60,000 nt of DNA from Takakia lepidozioides. Lineage: Eukaryota; Streptophyta; Takakiopsida; Takakiales; Takakiaceae. Shown here piece by piece: positions 10,426-22,453 of this stretch. Numbering within the stretch: the first letter of the stretch is position 1; the number at the start of each line of letters is the position of its first letter. The position numbers were made by a program, and so were the translations under genes. Where the stretch lies: contig CM060734.1 in assembly GCA_030704615.1 (NCBI GenBank), positions 8,434,001 to 8,494,000 of the forward strand, written 5' to 3'. Below the pieces are notes generated by a model. It had not been told where the DNA came from. It saw nothing but the letters and a program-made list of their open reading frames with translations, and did not search any database.

Positions 10426-10710
10426 AATGTACTCACAGGACTTGTTTGCTATATAGCCTTGTGGCCATAGACCCTGCACTTGGTTTGGGTGAAACTGAAA
10501 GAATGTACTCATGCCATTCCCTGCAAACGTTGGCTTGCCATAGCCTTGCGGCCATTGACCCCGCGGGAACTAACCCTCCTGGAGCCTTCTGTGGGTTTTG
10601 CACCCACCAGGGTGGAACTGAAAGAGAGAGAGAGAATGTACTCATAAGATGTTGTTTGCCGTAGCCTTGTGGCCATTGACCCCGCGCCCAGTTTGAGCGG
10701 AACACAAAGG
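10426..10710 (-). repeat. Three tandem copies of the LINE 3' tail
   Basis: The 3'-terminal motif (plus strand: AATGTACTCA, then TAGCCTTGTGGCCAT-like, then GACCCCGCG-like) occurs starting at 10426, 10502 and 10635. Each of the second and third copies follows CTGAAAG or CTGAAAGAGAG. The unit lengths differ (76 and 133 bp), which suits repeated insertion or tail multimerisation better than simple slippage. Confidence 0.8.
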
Positions 10711-11487
10711 GACAGAAATTACCTTTTTCAGGGGCTGATGCCGGTAGTATGACTTAACTTGAAAGTTGGTAAAGAGAGGTACAGGAACAATTCCCTTGAT
10801 GGATTTGAAGAGGACGTCTCTCTGGTGAGAGTATCTAGGAATGAATCAGAACGCGGATATTGTCTTCAGGTTGCCCACACAGCGGGCATTTGCAATCCCC
10901 CTTTCCTCTCTGTGTCTGTTTGCTGTTCAAAGAAGGCTTCCCACCCTGAGTTTAAATTTCAGTCTAGTGCCGCGAGTGGGTAAAACCTTGCGGTCATCCA
11001 TCCATCCACAGACTGGAAACAAGTTCAGGGAAGTTTTCTGCCTAACTTCATTTTCATCAGACAATTTCCTGGCAACAGACATGGCTGTGGACACTACAGC
11101 CTCTAAGTCCGATTTATCCAGCAGGGTCAAGACTTGTGGACTTAGATTCAGATCCTTGAAAATGAGAAAAGCTCCATTCTGATCATAGAGCATGCGGTTT
11201 ACATCAGAGACGGACCCATCTTTCCGCATCGTGGATTAGTCCTCTTCCGCCAGGACTTAGCCGGTTTGACAGGGCGTTCCTGCTTCCAAGATATAGAACC
11301 GATTAACTTTGGATATCTGATATTAGTCCTATGTTGCAGCTGACCCCACCATCTGACCTTGAATTCATCTTGTCGGGAGCTTAAGGGAGGAATGTCAAAA
11401 TCACCCCGAACAGCCACATTAGCTCTTTTGGAGCATGCTGACGTGCACTCCTTGAGCACCCCCACTTGAATGGATTCTAGAGACTTA

Positions 11488-11943
11488 GGGCCGGCATATG
11501 CAGGTAAGAGGAACACAGCTAGGCTAACGTAGCTGTGGCTAACCTAGCTAGCTTTAATTTAATTTAGCAATCTTTGTTCAAATGTTCACACTTGCATGCA
11601 GCTACGTTCACTTATCATTATTATAAGTTAGCTAGCAGCAGGGTATTCACACATACTGAGTGAAACTTCACCTAACATAGAACATGTGCCAATGTCTTGT
11701 AACTCCCTCTTTCTCCCCTGCCCAATGGTCTCTTTGTTTACACTCCAAAACTTAAATGCTAACTTAACAGGAGTTTCCCCTTCCCCTGCTGCTAAGTTAG
11801 CAGTGAGAAATACTAGCTCAGCTCTGCTAAACATGGAAAACTAGCTGCCATGTAGGATAGCTGCAGGCATGTGGGGACAGGTACACTTTAACCTAGCCAT
11901 GTCAGCTGCTAGGTTAAAGTTAGCTGCATGTGTAAACAGGCCC
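11488..11943. mobile_element. PIF/Harbinger (Tourist)-like MITE, 456 bp
   Basis: It is flanked by TTA at 11485-11487 and 11944-11946. Removing the element plus one TTA restores the LINE sequence AGAGACTTAGCCTGG seen in the other copies. The ends are inverted: GGGCC at the left and GGCCC at the right, with related subterminal CTAGCT/TTAAA-rich motifs. There is no coding capacity. A TTA target and GGGCC termini are the usual signature of Tourist-like MITEs. Confidence 0.85.
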
Positions 11944-14186
11944 TTAGCCTGGTTGGAGTTATCAACCCACACTGCAGATGCATACTCCAAGGTAGGCCTA
12001 ATAACGCGGCAAAGCATGGTTTTTTTTACTTCAGAGTTGATCTCTCTGCAGTGGAAAGTGATCAAACGCTTTGCTTTTGCCAGATTGAACAACTTTTTAT
12101 ATATGCGCTTCCCAAGTACAGTTGGAGGAAACTCAACGTCAAGGTATGTGTAGGAAGGGAGGACAGGAATCTCTTGGCTTCCCCACTGCCACTTGAGGTC
12201 GCCTTCTCCCTCCCCACGGTCATTGAATGCCACCACTGCGCATTTACTGACGTTAGCCTCTAGTCCCCAAAGGTCAAAGTATCTCTTCGCGCAATCAATC
12301 AACTCCTGAAGATTGGATGGAGTCTCCCCTATGCCTGCGAAGTCATCCGCAAACATAAGGGCTGGTATGGTAGCATCACCGGCCCTTAACCCAAATCACT
12401 CACTTTACACCTCCTCGAGTAGTTGATTGATGAAAACATTGAGGAGCAGAGGGGAGAGGGTACATCCTCGAGCTACACTTTGGTCTATGTCAAAGAAGTT
12501 AGACTTCTGTCCATTAACAGTGACACAACGTTTGGTGTGAGCATACAAGTTATGGACCACTCTCCACATCTTTCCCTTGCATGACCAGAGTCGGAGCCAT
12601 AGACCATCTCTCGACACTGTGATATAAGCCTTTTGGACATCCAAGAAAAAGACAAAAGTGGATTTCCCTTCTTTATTTCCTCCCTTGATAATCTGGCTTA
12701 GAGTGAAGATATGATCCGCGCAGCCCCTGTTTCTCCGAAATCCAGCTTGGCCTTCACGGAAACAACCTCTAGACTCCAGATCAACCTCGAGATGAGTACT
12801 TATAACTCTGCAAAATATCTTGCCAACAGCATTGAGAAGCGTGATGCCTTGACAGTTCCCCGGCTCTTCTCTGTCACCTTTCTTGTGTAGATTGACAATG
12901 ACCCCCTGTCGCATTGAAAGGGGATCATTTCAGTCTTCCAGATAAGATTAAAGAGAAGTACAAGGCTACCATGGGGTCGCCACCATGCTTGATAAGCTCA
13001 TTGACCATGCCATCAGGTCCACCAGCTTTATAACCGTTTAAATGCTCGATTGCTTCCACAATCTCATGGGAGCTTGTAACCCATTGAAATATACTCCAGT
13101 TCATCAGGGCTGTCTTCAGTCATAGAAACAGTTTTTTCTACTGTGTCCTTCCTTCAGAAAACCCCTCATTGTTAACTTAGAATTTCTGCCAAGGATATTG
13201 TAGTGAGTTTCAAAGGTTTTGACAATGTCAACCGTTGAAGTCACCACTGCACCCTTAGTAGTCCTCAGCGGTTGTACTAGCTCACATTTTTCGGCTTGTG
13301 CAGACGTTGACGGGCCAACCAGAATCTCTTGTCGTTACGACCACGGTGATTTGAGTTTATTTCTCTGTATAACTTATCCCCATATGATTTCTTCTTAGAC
13401 CTTACGAGCTGATATATAATTTTGCGGATCTGGTAGTACCTAGCCCACAATTCTTTGTTGACTGTCATAATGCAGCACTCTTTATAGAGGACTCGTCTCT
13501 CAGCCATCTTGAGTTTGATCTCATGGTCCACCAATTATCAGCTCTACCGCAGACAATTAGTTTCCTCCCAATGATCTTGTCAGCCACAGAGGAGATGAAA
13601 CTCTCCCAAGAATCCACTGCTGTTTCGACTTCATTTCTTGCATCGCCAGAGCGAGACTGAAGATCCTGGAGCGAAGGGACAAAGTGAGGGAGAGCCTCTA
13701 GCAAGGCCTGGACATACTCCGCCTTGACCTCTTCATTTTGGAATTTTTCTATGCTCCACTTCTGAATCGAATGTTGCACGGATCTCTTGGTGTTGGGGAA
13801 ACACCTTTTGATCTCAGTCCAAACCAGAAAGTGGTCAGAGGTACCAATATCAGTTCTGCCAATCAACACATTGGCACTCTGGGGAGACAAACTCTTATCC
13901 ACTATGATATAATCCACAATGGACCGTTCCCCAGTTTGGGCTTTCTCACGAGTCCACTGCATAAGGTCTCTTTTTGACCTATTATTCAAGGTCAAAAGCT
14001 GAAGTTCTTCCAGGCAGTTTATTAATGGTCTTCCAGTAGAATTCAGCTCATCGGCTCCAATACAACCAAAAGGCCGGGCAATCTTAGGTCCTGGTGAATA
14101 CCTTTCCCCACCCGGGCATTGAAGTCACCCAATAAGACCACTTGGCCTTGGGCAAGGATCTTAGCACAGTCCAGCTTTACATCTTC

Positions 14187-15975
14187 ACTTACAATGTCAG
14201 TAGCAACTACATATGTGTTGATCAACCCTCACTGGCATGTGGTATTTCATGTACACTGTGATGCCTCTGGAGAAGCTTTGGGAGCTGTGTTAGCCCAACA
14301 TGTCACAGGAAACATACATTCACATGTGTACTATGCTAGCAGATTGTTGAACAGTGCTGAGAGGAACTATAGCACTACAGAAAGAGAAGCTTTAGCAATG
14401 ATATATGCAGTCAAGAGATTCAAGCATTATCCACTTGGAAAGAAGTTGATGTTTTATGTGGATCATCAAGCTTTGATTTATCTAGTGAATAAGCCTTTGA
14501 TAAGTGGCAGGATAGCAAGATGGTTGATTATCTTGCACGAGTTTGAATTCGAAGTTGTTTACAAGTCTGGACATTTGCATCTTGTGCAGATCACTTGTCA
14601 CGCCTTTCAATAGGGAAACCCGCCACAGGAGTAGACGATCAACTGCCTGATGCGAGTTTATTTGCAGTGGAAGTGCAGGGAGCAGATGATTGGTTAGATT
14701 GGCAGTGGCCAATCAGATACTACCTTACTCATGGTCAGTGCCCACCCAGTTATGGGAAGGAGCAGAGGAAAAGAATAGCTATCAAGGTATTACCATACAC
14801 TATGATAGGTGGAAGATTGTATAAGCTAGGACCTGATGGAGTTCTTAAACGATGCTTGTACCACCATGAGATAAATAAAGTTTTGGAAGAAATTCATAAC
14901 GGAGTGCTGGAGGCCATTTTGAGAGGAACTACCAGTAAGAAAATACTACTTGCAGATTACTGGTGGCCTACTTTGTTCAAGGATGTACATAAGTATTGCA
15001 AGAGTAGTGATGAGTGTCAGAGGCTAGGACCGTTGCAAAGATCTGGGAAGATGGCTTTGTATCCTACGATGCCTACTGAACCATTTCAGAAATGGGGATT
15101 AGACTTTGTTGGACCAATTAATCCCCCAGCTAGAAATACACAGAACAAGTATATAATCGCAGCCACTGATTATACCACAAAATGGGTGGAAGCTAAGGCT
15201 CTGAGGGACCACACAGCTAAGTCAGCTAAGTCCACATTTAGGTTCCTATATGAGAACATTCTCACAGAGTTGGCTGTCCCCTGGAATTTATCATTGTGAC
15301 CAGAAGTCATTTTCATTAATGAGACCATTGAACTATTGACTAAGGAGTTCATGATTGTGCACAGGAAGAGTACAACCTATTACCCACAGTGCAATGGGCA
15401 GGCAGAGGCCACCAACAAAATATTATGTACTATCTTGGTTAAGATAGTCAATGCGAACAGGACAGACTGGGATACAAAGTTGTTGACAGCTTTGTGGTCA
15501 CACAAGACTTCATATAAGGTCACCACCAAGTATATACCATTCCAATTAATTTATAGCATGGAAGCTTTACTTCCAGTGAAATTCTTATTACCTACCATGA
15601 GAACTGAATAGGGAAGGAGAATGGAATTGGAGGATTCAATTAAAGTAAGGAACATGAACTATATCATGTGGAAGAAGTATGTGCTGATGCAGTAGATAAC
15701 ATGACCAGAATTCAGATGAAGAGGAAGGATCAGTTTGATGAAGGTAATTGAAGACTTTTCAAGACAGGTGATTTGGTACTGTGGTTGCAGAAGAAGAACA
15801 TTAAAGCCTCTAAGCTTAAATCACCATGGAAATGACCTTATGTCATACAGAAGATGTATGATCACAACATAGCTATGTTACAAACCATTAATAAAGAGAT
15901 GTTTGGTAGAGTCAATGCCAATAAGTTGAAGGGATACAGTATAAGTGTAAAGACAGTTTAGAAGTCAAACTCGGA
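14187..15975 (+). pseudogene. Decayed Ty3/gypsy RNase H-integrase
   Basis: The order on the plus strand is an RNase H segment (CDASGEALGAVLAQ, then STTEREALAMIYAVKRF), a linker, the integrase zinc motif (HNGVLEAI...CKSSDECQ), the integrase core (WGLDFVGPI; a degraded middle Asp region around 15290) and NGQAEATNK carrying the last Glu. The C-terminal integrase tail is at about 15780-15960. It is broken by a shift near 14600 and stops near 15298 and 15610. Protease and RT are absent because the left side is cut at the LINE junction 14186. Confidence 0.85.
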
Positions 15976-17143
15976 GAATGTGCCACGCGGACAGAAGGAG
16001 ACGTAGAGTGTTTTGAATTCAAACACGTGGCCTAAGGGGCAAAGCACTCCGCATTGCATGTACTGCAATAACAAACGTCATCACACAAGAAGACAAACAG
16101 GGCCTCAAGTACCTACCCTTACCTCACCGAAACTTATTATGAGCCCATTAATGCATCAAGATGACAGGTAACGGAACACTTTACGCATCCGGCAAAGGGG
16201 AACCTTTGCCACATATGCAGTCCTAGTGGTCATTCCAAGATGGAATGTGAACTGATTAAAGTAAAAATGAGAAGTTACCTAATGATGCAACGGCCAATCA
16301 GCAACGTGAAGTTTGTGCAAGAGATTCCATTCAGAAACAAGAACAATGAATACGAAGATTAATGAGCGGAGGAATAGGTGTTATTCCGGATAACCAGTGT
16401 CTCGACAAGAGGGGCAATCAAAGCTATAGCTTTGTAACTATGGCGGATATCACGGACTATACACTAGCTCTACTTCTTACGCAGTGGCGCAAGGAATGAC
16501 AGGTCGAAAGTATTTTTTTTCTCACTCACTATTTGCAAGGCCCGCAGGCTTACACCCACTTGTCTGTTCCATTCTGTGCTCATCCACACTTTCATGCTAT
16601 ACTCATTACAAGCTTTCCTGCAGTTATTCCAAACAATATCTTCTTGTTTGTCCGTGATGAAGCGAATTAGAGCACAAGGCAAGATTGCACGTCGGGGATC
16701 TTTTCTAAGAAACGATTTTTTTCAGGAATCAGGGATTCACTTGCACCAAAACCGAGTAACCAGGGTTGAGGGAAATTGGCCAGATACTAAACATTTTGTT
16801 TGCCATGAAACAGAACCAACAGTATCTTAGCAGAGCTTTTACGGAGGAGGTTCTGAAAGCTTTGAGAGGAGAGGATGTAACTTGGGCGGAGATGATGCAC
16901 AGTGGTCTGGTGGAGGAGATGAAACGATTACAGAATACTATTGTCAAGTCCCCAATTATTATGTCTGGCCCAATTATTGCACAGATCATTTTTTATTCTT
17001 GCTTGTTTGATGCGTAAGAACGCAAAGTAATGGGGGTGTTTGAGGCAGCCACAACTGCAGTTGAGGAGTAAGGCTCTTCACAAGGTGAAGGAGGATTAGA
17101 GAGGCAGCACCAGTCCAAGAGACAGAAAAAAGACGCAATTGTA
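15976..17143 (+). other. Non-coding stretch between gypsy integrase and coiled-coil frame
   Basis: There are no convincing open frames and no LTR pair is visible. Its position would fit a spacer between pol and an extra 3' ORF of the same element, but that is inference. Confidence 0.35.
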
Positions 17144-19867
17144 ATGGCGGATCCACTAACCACAAGGAACCCTCACGATGATGTTTCGATAGCTCCTGCA
17201 CAGGATGAGGTGCAGCAGCACAATGGCTATTATTACTGGAAGCACGGTCATTAGAGAGGGAGATAGAAGTCACTTCAGTACCACGCCCAGTACAGCAAGC
17301 TGACCAAGTTGCCCCGGTGGTAACTCAAACTGGACTTGCTGTTACACCGGAACCTCTTACTGTAGAGAGAGAGATTGGACATCCCCACTACAGAGCAAGT
17401 AGTGGCAGAAATTGAGAATGACAACCTTCTCTATGAAAACTTTGGCATGGTCGGAGACCCCATGGTACCAAAGATGCAGAGTCTGCCTAAGGAAATCCCT
17501 GCTGTGCAGGTTATGCCCAAACCTGTGGCGGAGGTTGAAGGGGTAAAGGGCAAGGGTACTGCAGCACCTATGGAAGATGAGGTTGCTCAGGAAGAAGATC
17601 TTGTGGGATCATGGCCCGATTGGTTTGTGAAACATCAAAGTGTAGATAATCAAGAAGAACAGCAGCAGATTTTCCATGAAGATCCACAGCAGGCCATGCT
17701 CATGAGTTCCATAAGCATGACTCTCAATCTAATGGGCACCTATGTCAAGACTCATGTTCCTTCCACTCAATTGGCAGCTTTGCGGGAGGAGTTTAAGCAA
17801 GAGCTTGAGGCAAGAATTTGCCACTGAGTGTGCAAACAGGGTGGATTTGGAGGCCAACCTCAAGTTGCAGAAAGAGTTGGAGGACACTAAAGCTGCCCTA
17901 CAGCTTGCGAAGGAAAATTTAATTGAAGCAGGTCTTGAGCAGGAGAAGTTGCATGAAGTGCATAAACAATAGCTATATCAGATACAGATTCAGCATGAGG
18001 ACAAGTTGTTTAATACAAAATTGGAAGCAGTCCATCAGAAAATGATTATACAATGTGTCACATTAACGACTAATCTGGAGATGGCTGCACTGGAAGTCAA
18101 GAACCAAGCTGAGAGATGTATAACAGCGGAGACAGAGTCAATGGAGCAGGGGAAACTCATTGCTGACATGAAGGCTACTATCTGTCGCAATGAGGATACC
18201 ATTCAACAGTTCCACCATGTTGATGCCCAGAAGGACAAGTACATCTTTGAATTGCAGCAAACAATCACAGTACGGGAGAATGAATTTTCTGTGAGTGAAA
18301 GGGCCTGGAAAAAAGCCAATAATTTATCAGCTGCCTTTGCAGCTCTGGTTGAGCCTCATGCGAAGCGCATGGAGAGTTTACAACAGCAGTTGGAAACATA
18401 CCGGCTCAATGAGGAGCAGGATCTCCGTGGTGTTACACAGAACTTGGTGAATAATCATCTTTTGCAAGAATGGTTAACACAAGGGCCAGTGGAAGGGAAA
18501 GCACCAAGAAAACTCATCCAAGACGAGATGAATTATCTCAGGCTACGGGTGCAGATTATTACCACAACCACTGTAGATAATGTCTATAGTCGGATAGCTG
18601 AGTTATAGGAGGATATAGAAGGGCTGCAGACTCAAGTGGATGACTTGAGCTCCAACATTGACAAAAGGACATTTGTTCCTGAGGAACAGCTCATGGCTAC
18701 TTATTTGCAGGCAAAGACTTTGATTTTTCAATCTTCAGCACAGAAAGTGCAGGACTTGCCAACATCAGGAGGGACTGTGGCAACAACATCACAGCAACCA
18801 CACCAGGTCGACAGTGTTGATATCATGGCACTGCAGCAATCACTGTCTGAGGTTTGGGATGATGCTTCTTTTAACCCACCTACTACTCCTGCTGCACTTG
18901 AATACAATCGAGCTATGATTCTACCCTTCAACCAAATCCCCATTGTTATGGATTTGGGTTGGAAAGAATTCAGTCCTCCAGAGTCTTTGACACACTATTA
19001 CCAAATTATGCGCATTTGGTTGCCAGTGGCAACTCGGACTAAAGTTCTTCCAACTAACAGACCCATTGAAGATCATCATTTTGAGCGGTACTGGTCTAAA
19101 GCAGGAACCATTTTGAAGGAATTAATTGTCTTCCAGATTGTTCATGGATTCATTTACACCAAGACCAAGGAGGTACCTAGTTTGGTCATGGGTTGTGGAC
19201 TGTATTATACTGCTTGTTTTATTTCACGCTATCATATTGAGCAGCAGAAGATGCAGATGAGATTTCAGACTTATTCCAGTGGAGAGCATTGGATGTTACC
19301 TTCAGTTCCACCACATACATATCTGTATGATGTAAGGATCATGCTTCAGAAGGATCCCCAACTCCGTTCTTGGTTTACTTTTGCTCTGGAGAACTTAGCC
19401 AAGGAGAACTTGGGTCTTGACCACATTTTTCCCAAGGGGCATGAAGCCAGGAAGTGGCTACACTTCTCCAAAGTCATTGGCACACCACTCAGCTATACAG
19501 AAGATGAGCTGCGGGCATAGGCATACATTGTACGCCAGTCAGGATTCCTACGAAGCCACGGAAGGACATGAAACAGTACGGCCAACGGGGGGAAGATGAT
19601 TCGGAACTCCACTAGTTCTGTGGAGGGGAATTTTGACATGGCTGAGGATTATGCGATACAAATGCGGAGAAAAAACGACGGGGATCTCCTATGCCTGAAA
19701 AATTACCTCCATATCAGCCTAAGACAGGACAGTCAGATCCATCTAGTCGACCGTCATCCCCACCAGCCAGCGATATGGCTCGGGCTTACACACAGAGCCC
19801 TCCGAGAAACTCTCACCGGCAAAAGGGTGCTCGTTCACAAAGGTTTGCTGATCCTAAGCAGTAAACC
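17144..19867 (+). pseudogene. Long coiled-coil protein frame, gypsy-associated, broken by TAG codons
   Basis: Starting from ATG at 17144, coding-like sequence continues for about 900 codons with shifts near 17270, 17370, 17815 and 19650 and in-frame TAG stops near 17970, 18606 and 19518. The N-terminal third is acidic and Gln/Pro-rich. The middle (17830-18600) is heptad-like coiled coil (LQKELEDTKAALQLAKENL). The next part (18830-19510) is globular (LGWKEFSPPESLTHYYQIM, HFERYW). The end (19669-19857) is Pro/Ser/Arg-rich. There is no zinc knuckle or known catalytic motif. It sits downstream of integrase and just before a purine tract, the place of an extra or env-like ORF in some plant gypsy lineages. 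Function unknown. Confidence 0.6.
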
Positions 19868-19887
19868 GTGAGGACACAGCTTTTTGA

Positions 19888-20821
19888 GATGGGGAGGGAT
19901 AATGTTAGAGGGCTGTCTAAGACTTAGACAGTTTTACGGGTTCTGTGGGGTACCCTTAATTTTGCACAGACCTACGGTGGTAGACTCAGACCAATACAGA
20001 CCTTAGGGGTGACAGACACAGGCCTTAGGGGTGATAAACAGGCTTACACAGTCAGTCACAGCCTTACACAGTTAGACACAGCTTGACACAGCCTAACACA
20101 GTCAGTCACAGCCCGACACAGCCGACACAACACGACACAGCTTCACACAGCCAGTCACAGTCTGACACAGCTTGGCATAGCCCGTCACAACGTTCATAGG
20201 GAACGGTTATCATTGGCAGGGAATGACTATGTGGGAACGACATCTGCAGAGGGATTGTGTGTTCTGTCTTGGATGACAGTTAGTTAGTTAGGCGGTTAGA
20301 ACAGCTTGCAGGTAGAATAGGCAGAGTAGCGACATGGAGAGTTGTACTTCTTAGAGCTCTTCTTGGAGGTCACTTCGGAGTTCACTTCTTGGACATCACT
20401 TGAGGAGATCAGGCGGAGAGCACGATCTTGGAGCACATGGATGGAGATTACACAGAGGAGGAGATATGACGAGATGATGTTTGATTCATGCAAGCTGTAG
20501 AGATGCACTGTAGAGCAGATTAGAGACATCATGGCTACATGATAGATATTAATATGATTCATATTTCATACTCACACCGTGTAAAGAGATATGAGTGAAG
20601 TTGTGGAATGAATGCTTGAGTAGATGGAACATGGTAGATTGCAGAAGCAATCTGATACTTAATCATAGATAGTAAGGTAAATTGCTAACATGAATGCGAG
20701 AAGGGATACAAATAGGAAGCACCCCCATGATACACTAGTTGTAGGTCATGACTGATTGTTCTGAGCGGGCCGAGTACTTAGAGATTTCCAACTCTTCTAT
20801 CTTGGAGTTTCCACCTCGGAT
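19888..20821 (+). other. Purine tract and possible 3' LTR of the decayed gypsy element
   Basis: The purine run GATGGGGAGGGATAA (19888-19902) is followed by TGTTAGAGGG at 19903, which is compatible with a polypurine tract abutting a 3' LTR. The right border is not defined and no second LTR exists in the window, so this is tentative. It contains the 10-bp repeat at 20044-20190 and no ORF. Confidence 0.35.
20044..20190 (+). repeat. 10-bp-period tandem repeat (ACACAG-based)
   Basis: About fourteen units of the form ACACAGNNNN or TCACAGNNNN follow each other with a strict 10-bp step (one 9-bp unit). Confidence 0.85.
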
Positions 20822-21118
20822 AGCTAGTAACCCCAAGAACGGTGCAAGCCTGTTGGTGACCAAAAACTAGTGAGTAAGCGAGCGAGCCGGAAAGCGACCA
20901 AAGAGTGGGGAGCTGTTCCGGACTGCCAACTACCAAAGGGAATTCCGCTGGTTCCAAATCGTTGGAGGGTTCTTTGGGAGATCAAAAGGGGACCGTTATG
21001 CCCCGGTGAGCAGTCGGAGCTCCAAGTTGGCCCGGCGGCCAGGTTGGAAGTTAGGCGCGCGCATCAAGCGAGTAACTATGACTTGAGGGGAGAGCTTACC
21101 GAAGTGAGGTGCGCGACA
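20822..21118 (+). mobile_element. Chromovirus LTR fragment (3' part)
   Basis: It is colinear with the last about 295 bp of the intact LTR (51890-52181): AGTAACCCC, then GGTGCAAGCC, then GAGCGAGCCGGAAAGCGACC, ending GCGCGACA. The 5' part of the LTR is missing and no primer-binding site follows. Confidence 0.85.
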
Positions 21119-21520
21119 CTTCACTTTCTTTCTAAGCGCTTGAGAAGTGGCAGCACAGGCAGGAGGATGGCAAGGGAGCCATGGTAAAGCTGTATTGAAG
21201 TGTCTGGAATTTGCATGAAAGAGCCAGCAACAAATAAATAGTTTTTACGGCACTTGGAGGACAACCAACATCTGGGCTGCCACTGCCAGCCGAGGCCAGC
21301 TTGTGAAGGGAATTATAAACGGGGAGTAGAAAGCTGCTGGTAAAGCCAGAGTTTGACAGGCCAGCAAATTATGTTTCTCTTACCATATGGCTGGGTAGGG
21401 TAGGGTTGTTTGTTAAGTGTCACGGTTACACATTCCCACAGACCGACTTTATTTGCTGGTTCTCAATATGTGCCGCAACAATCTTTCTTTTCTTACAAAA
21501 ATTTGAGAGCTCTCACTGTT
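21119..21520. other. Non-coding spacer
   Basis: No ORF or repeat was recognised between the LTR fragment and the next chromovirus piece. Confidence 0.4.
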
Positions 21521-22453
21521 GAGAGGCTTCACCCTTGGCCGGGACTTGGAGGAAGTCGGCCGAACTAGCTAGTGGAGAGTAGAGTCAAGTGGGGGGTTTG
21601 GTTCTTTGCCATGGGACGCCATGGTGCGGAAACAAACTCCTTGATGTGGGACGCCACAACTTGGATGTTCCTTTCTACAAAATGGACAAGTCGATGAGGA
21701 CATCGACTCCCTGTTGTAGGGGGTGTGTGTCGCGGCCCCTTTCCCTTGAGGGCAGGGGGTCGGGACGCAGAGGGGCTACCCCTATGGTGGGGGCGGTGGC
21801 AGCAATAGGTACGGGGGGCTGAAGCACCCTTGAGTGCCCAAGGCACTCAAGGAGGCGGAGGCGCTCACTAGGTGGAGCCCCGCACACCAGGTTGCGGTGG
21901 GGGTGGCTCCACAAGGGGTGGTGGTAGCTTAGCGAGACTTAGTGGGGGTGGCATAGGACTCACCATGAGGCGGAGACCTTGTGGTGGGAGTCGTGGGGAG
22001 TCTTGGGACTCATCACGGTCCAATGGGTCCGTGGTGGGTGGGCCAAGACTCACCACGACTCATCACCGGGAATCGAGGGTCTTCGTGGTGGTTCGCCATA
22101 AAATGGCATGGTTGTTTGTGAAACCCCCGCGGACAGTCACAGAAGTATATATAGGGAGTGATAACCTCGAGAACGGTGCAAGCCCGTTGGTGACCAAAAA
22201 CTAGTGAATAAGCGAGCGAGCCGGAAAGCGACCAAGGAGTGGGGAGCTATTCCGGACTGCCATCTACCAAAGGGAATTTCCACTAGGCCCAAATTGGTGG
22301 AGGGTCTGTTGGGGGAGTAAAGGGGGACCGTTATGTGCCGGTGAGCAGCCGAAGCTCCGAGTTGGCCTGGCGGCCAGGTTGGGAGTTAGGCGCGCGCATC
22401 AAAGCGAGTAACTATGACTTGAAGGGGAGCTTACCGAAGTGAGGTGCGCGACA
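21521..22453 (+). mobile_element. Chromovirus 3' end: internal tail plus complete LTR
   Basis: Positions 21521-21727 match the 3' non-coding region of the intact element (57490-57703). Positions 21728-22453 match its LTR from TGTCGCGGCC to GCGCGACA, about 726 bp. It is more diverged from the two intact LTRs than they are from each other. The LTR end is followed directly by antisense gag (22454), not by an identifiable target duplication. Confidence 0.85.

Larger units (their letters stand above)
10426..14186 (-). mobile_element. Older, decayed LINE of the same family
   Basis: It is colinear with the inner LINE but visibly more diverged and broken by many frameshifts. On the minus strand, endonuclease remains at 13465-13995, RT pieces at 12405-12914 (fingers and catalytic Asp region) and 11947-12356 (FADD), and the C-terminal part at 10927-11516. 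The 5' end is truncated in the endonuclease at about 14186, where homology to the inner copy stops after ACATCTTC. It is interrupted by a MITE at 11488-11943. No clear TSD was found. Confidence 0.88.

Noticed and set aside
20044-20190. CRISPR-like array
   Set aside because: Period is 10 bp with no spacers, and the context is a plant retroelement.
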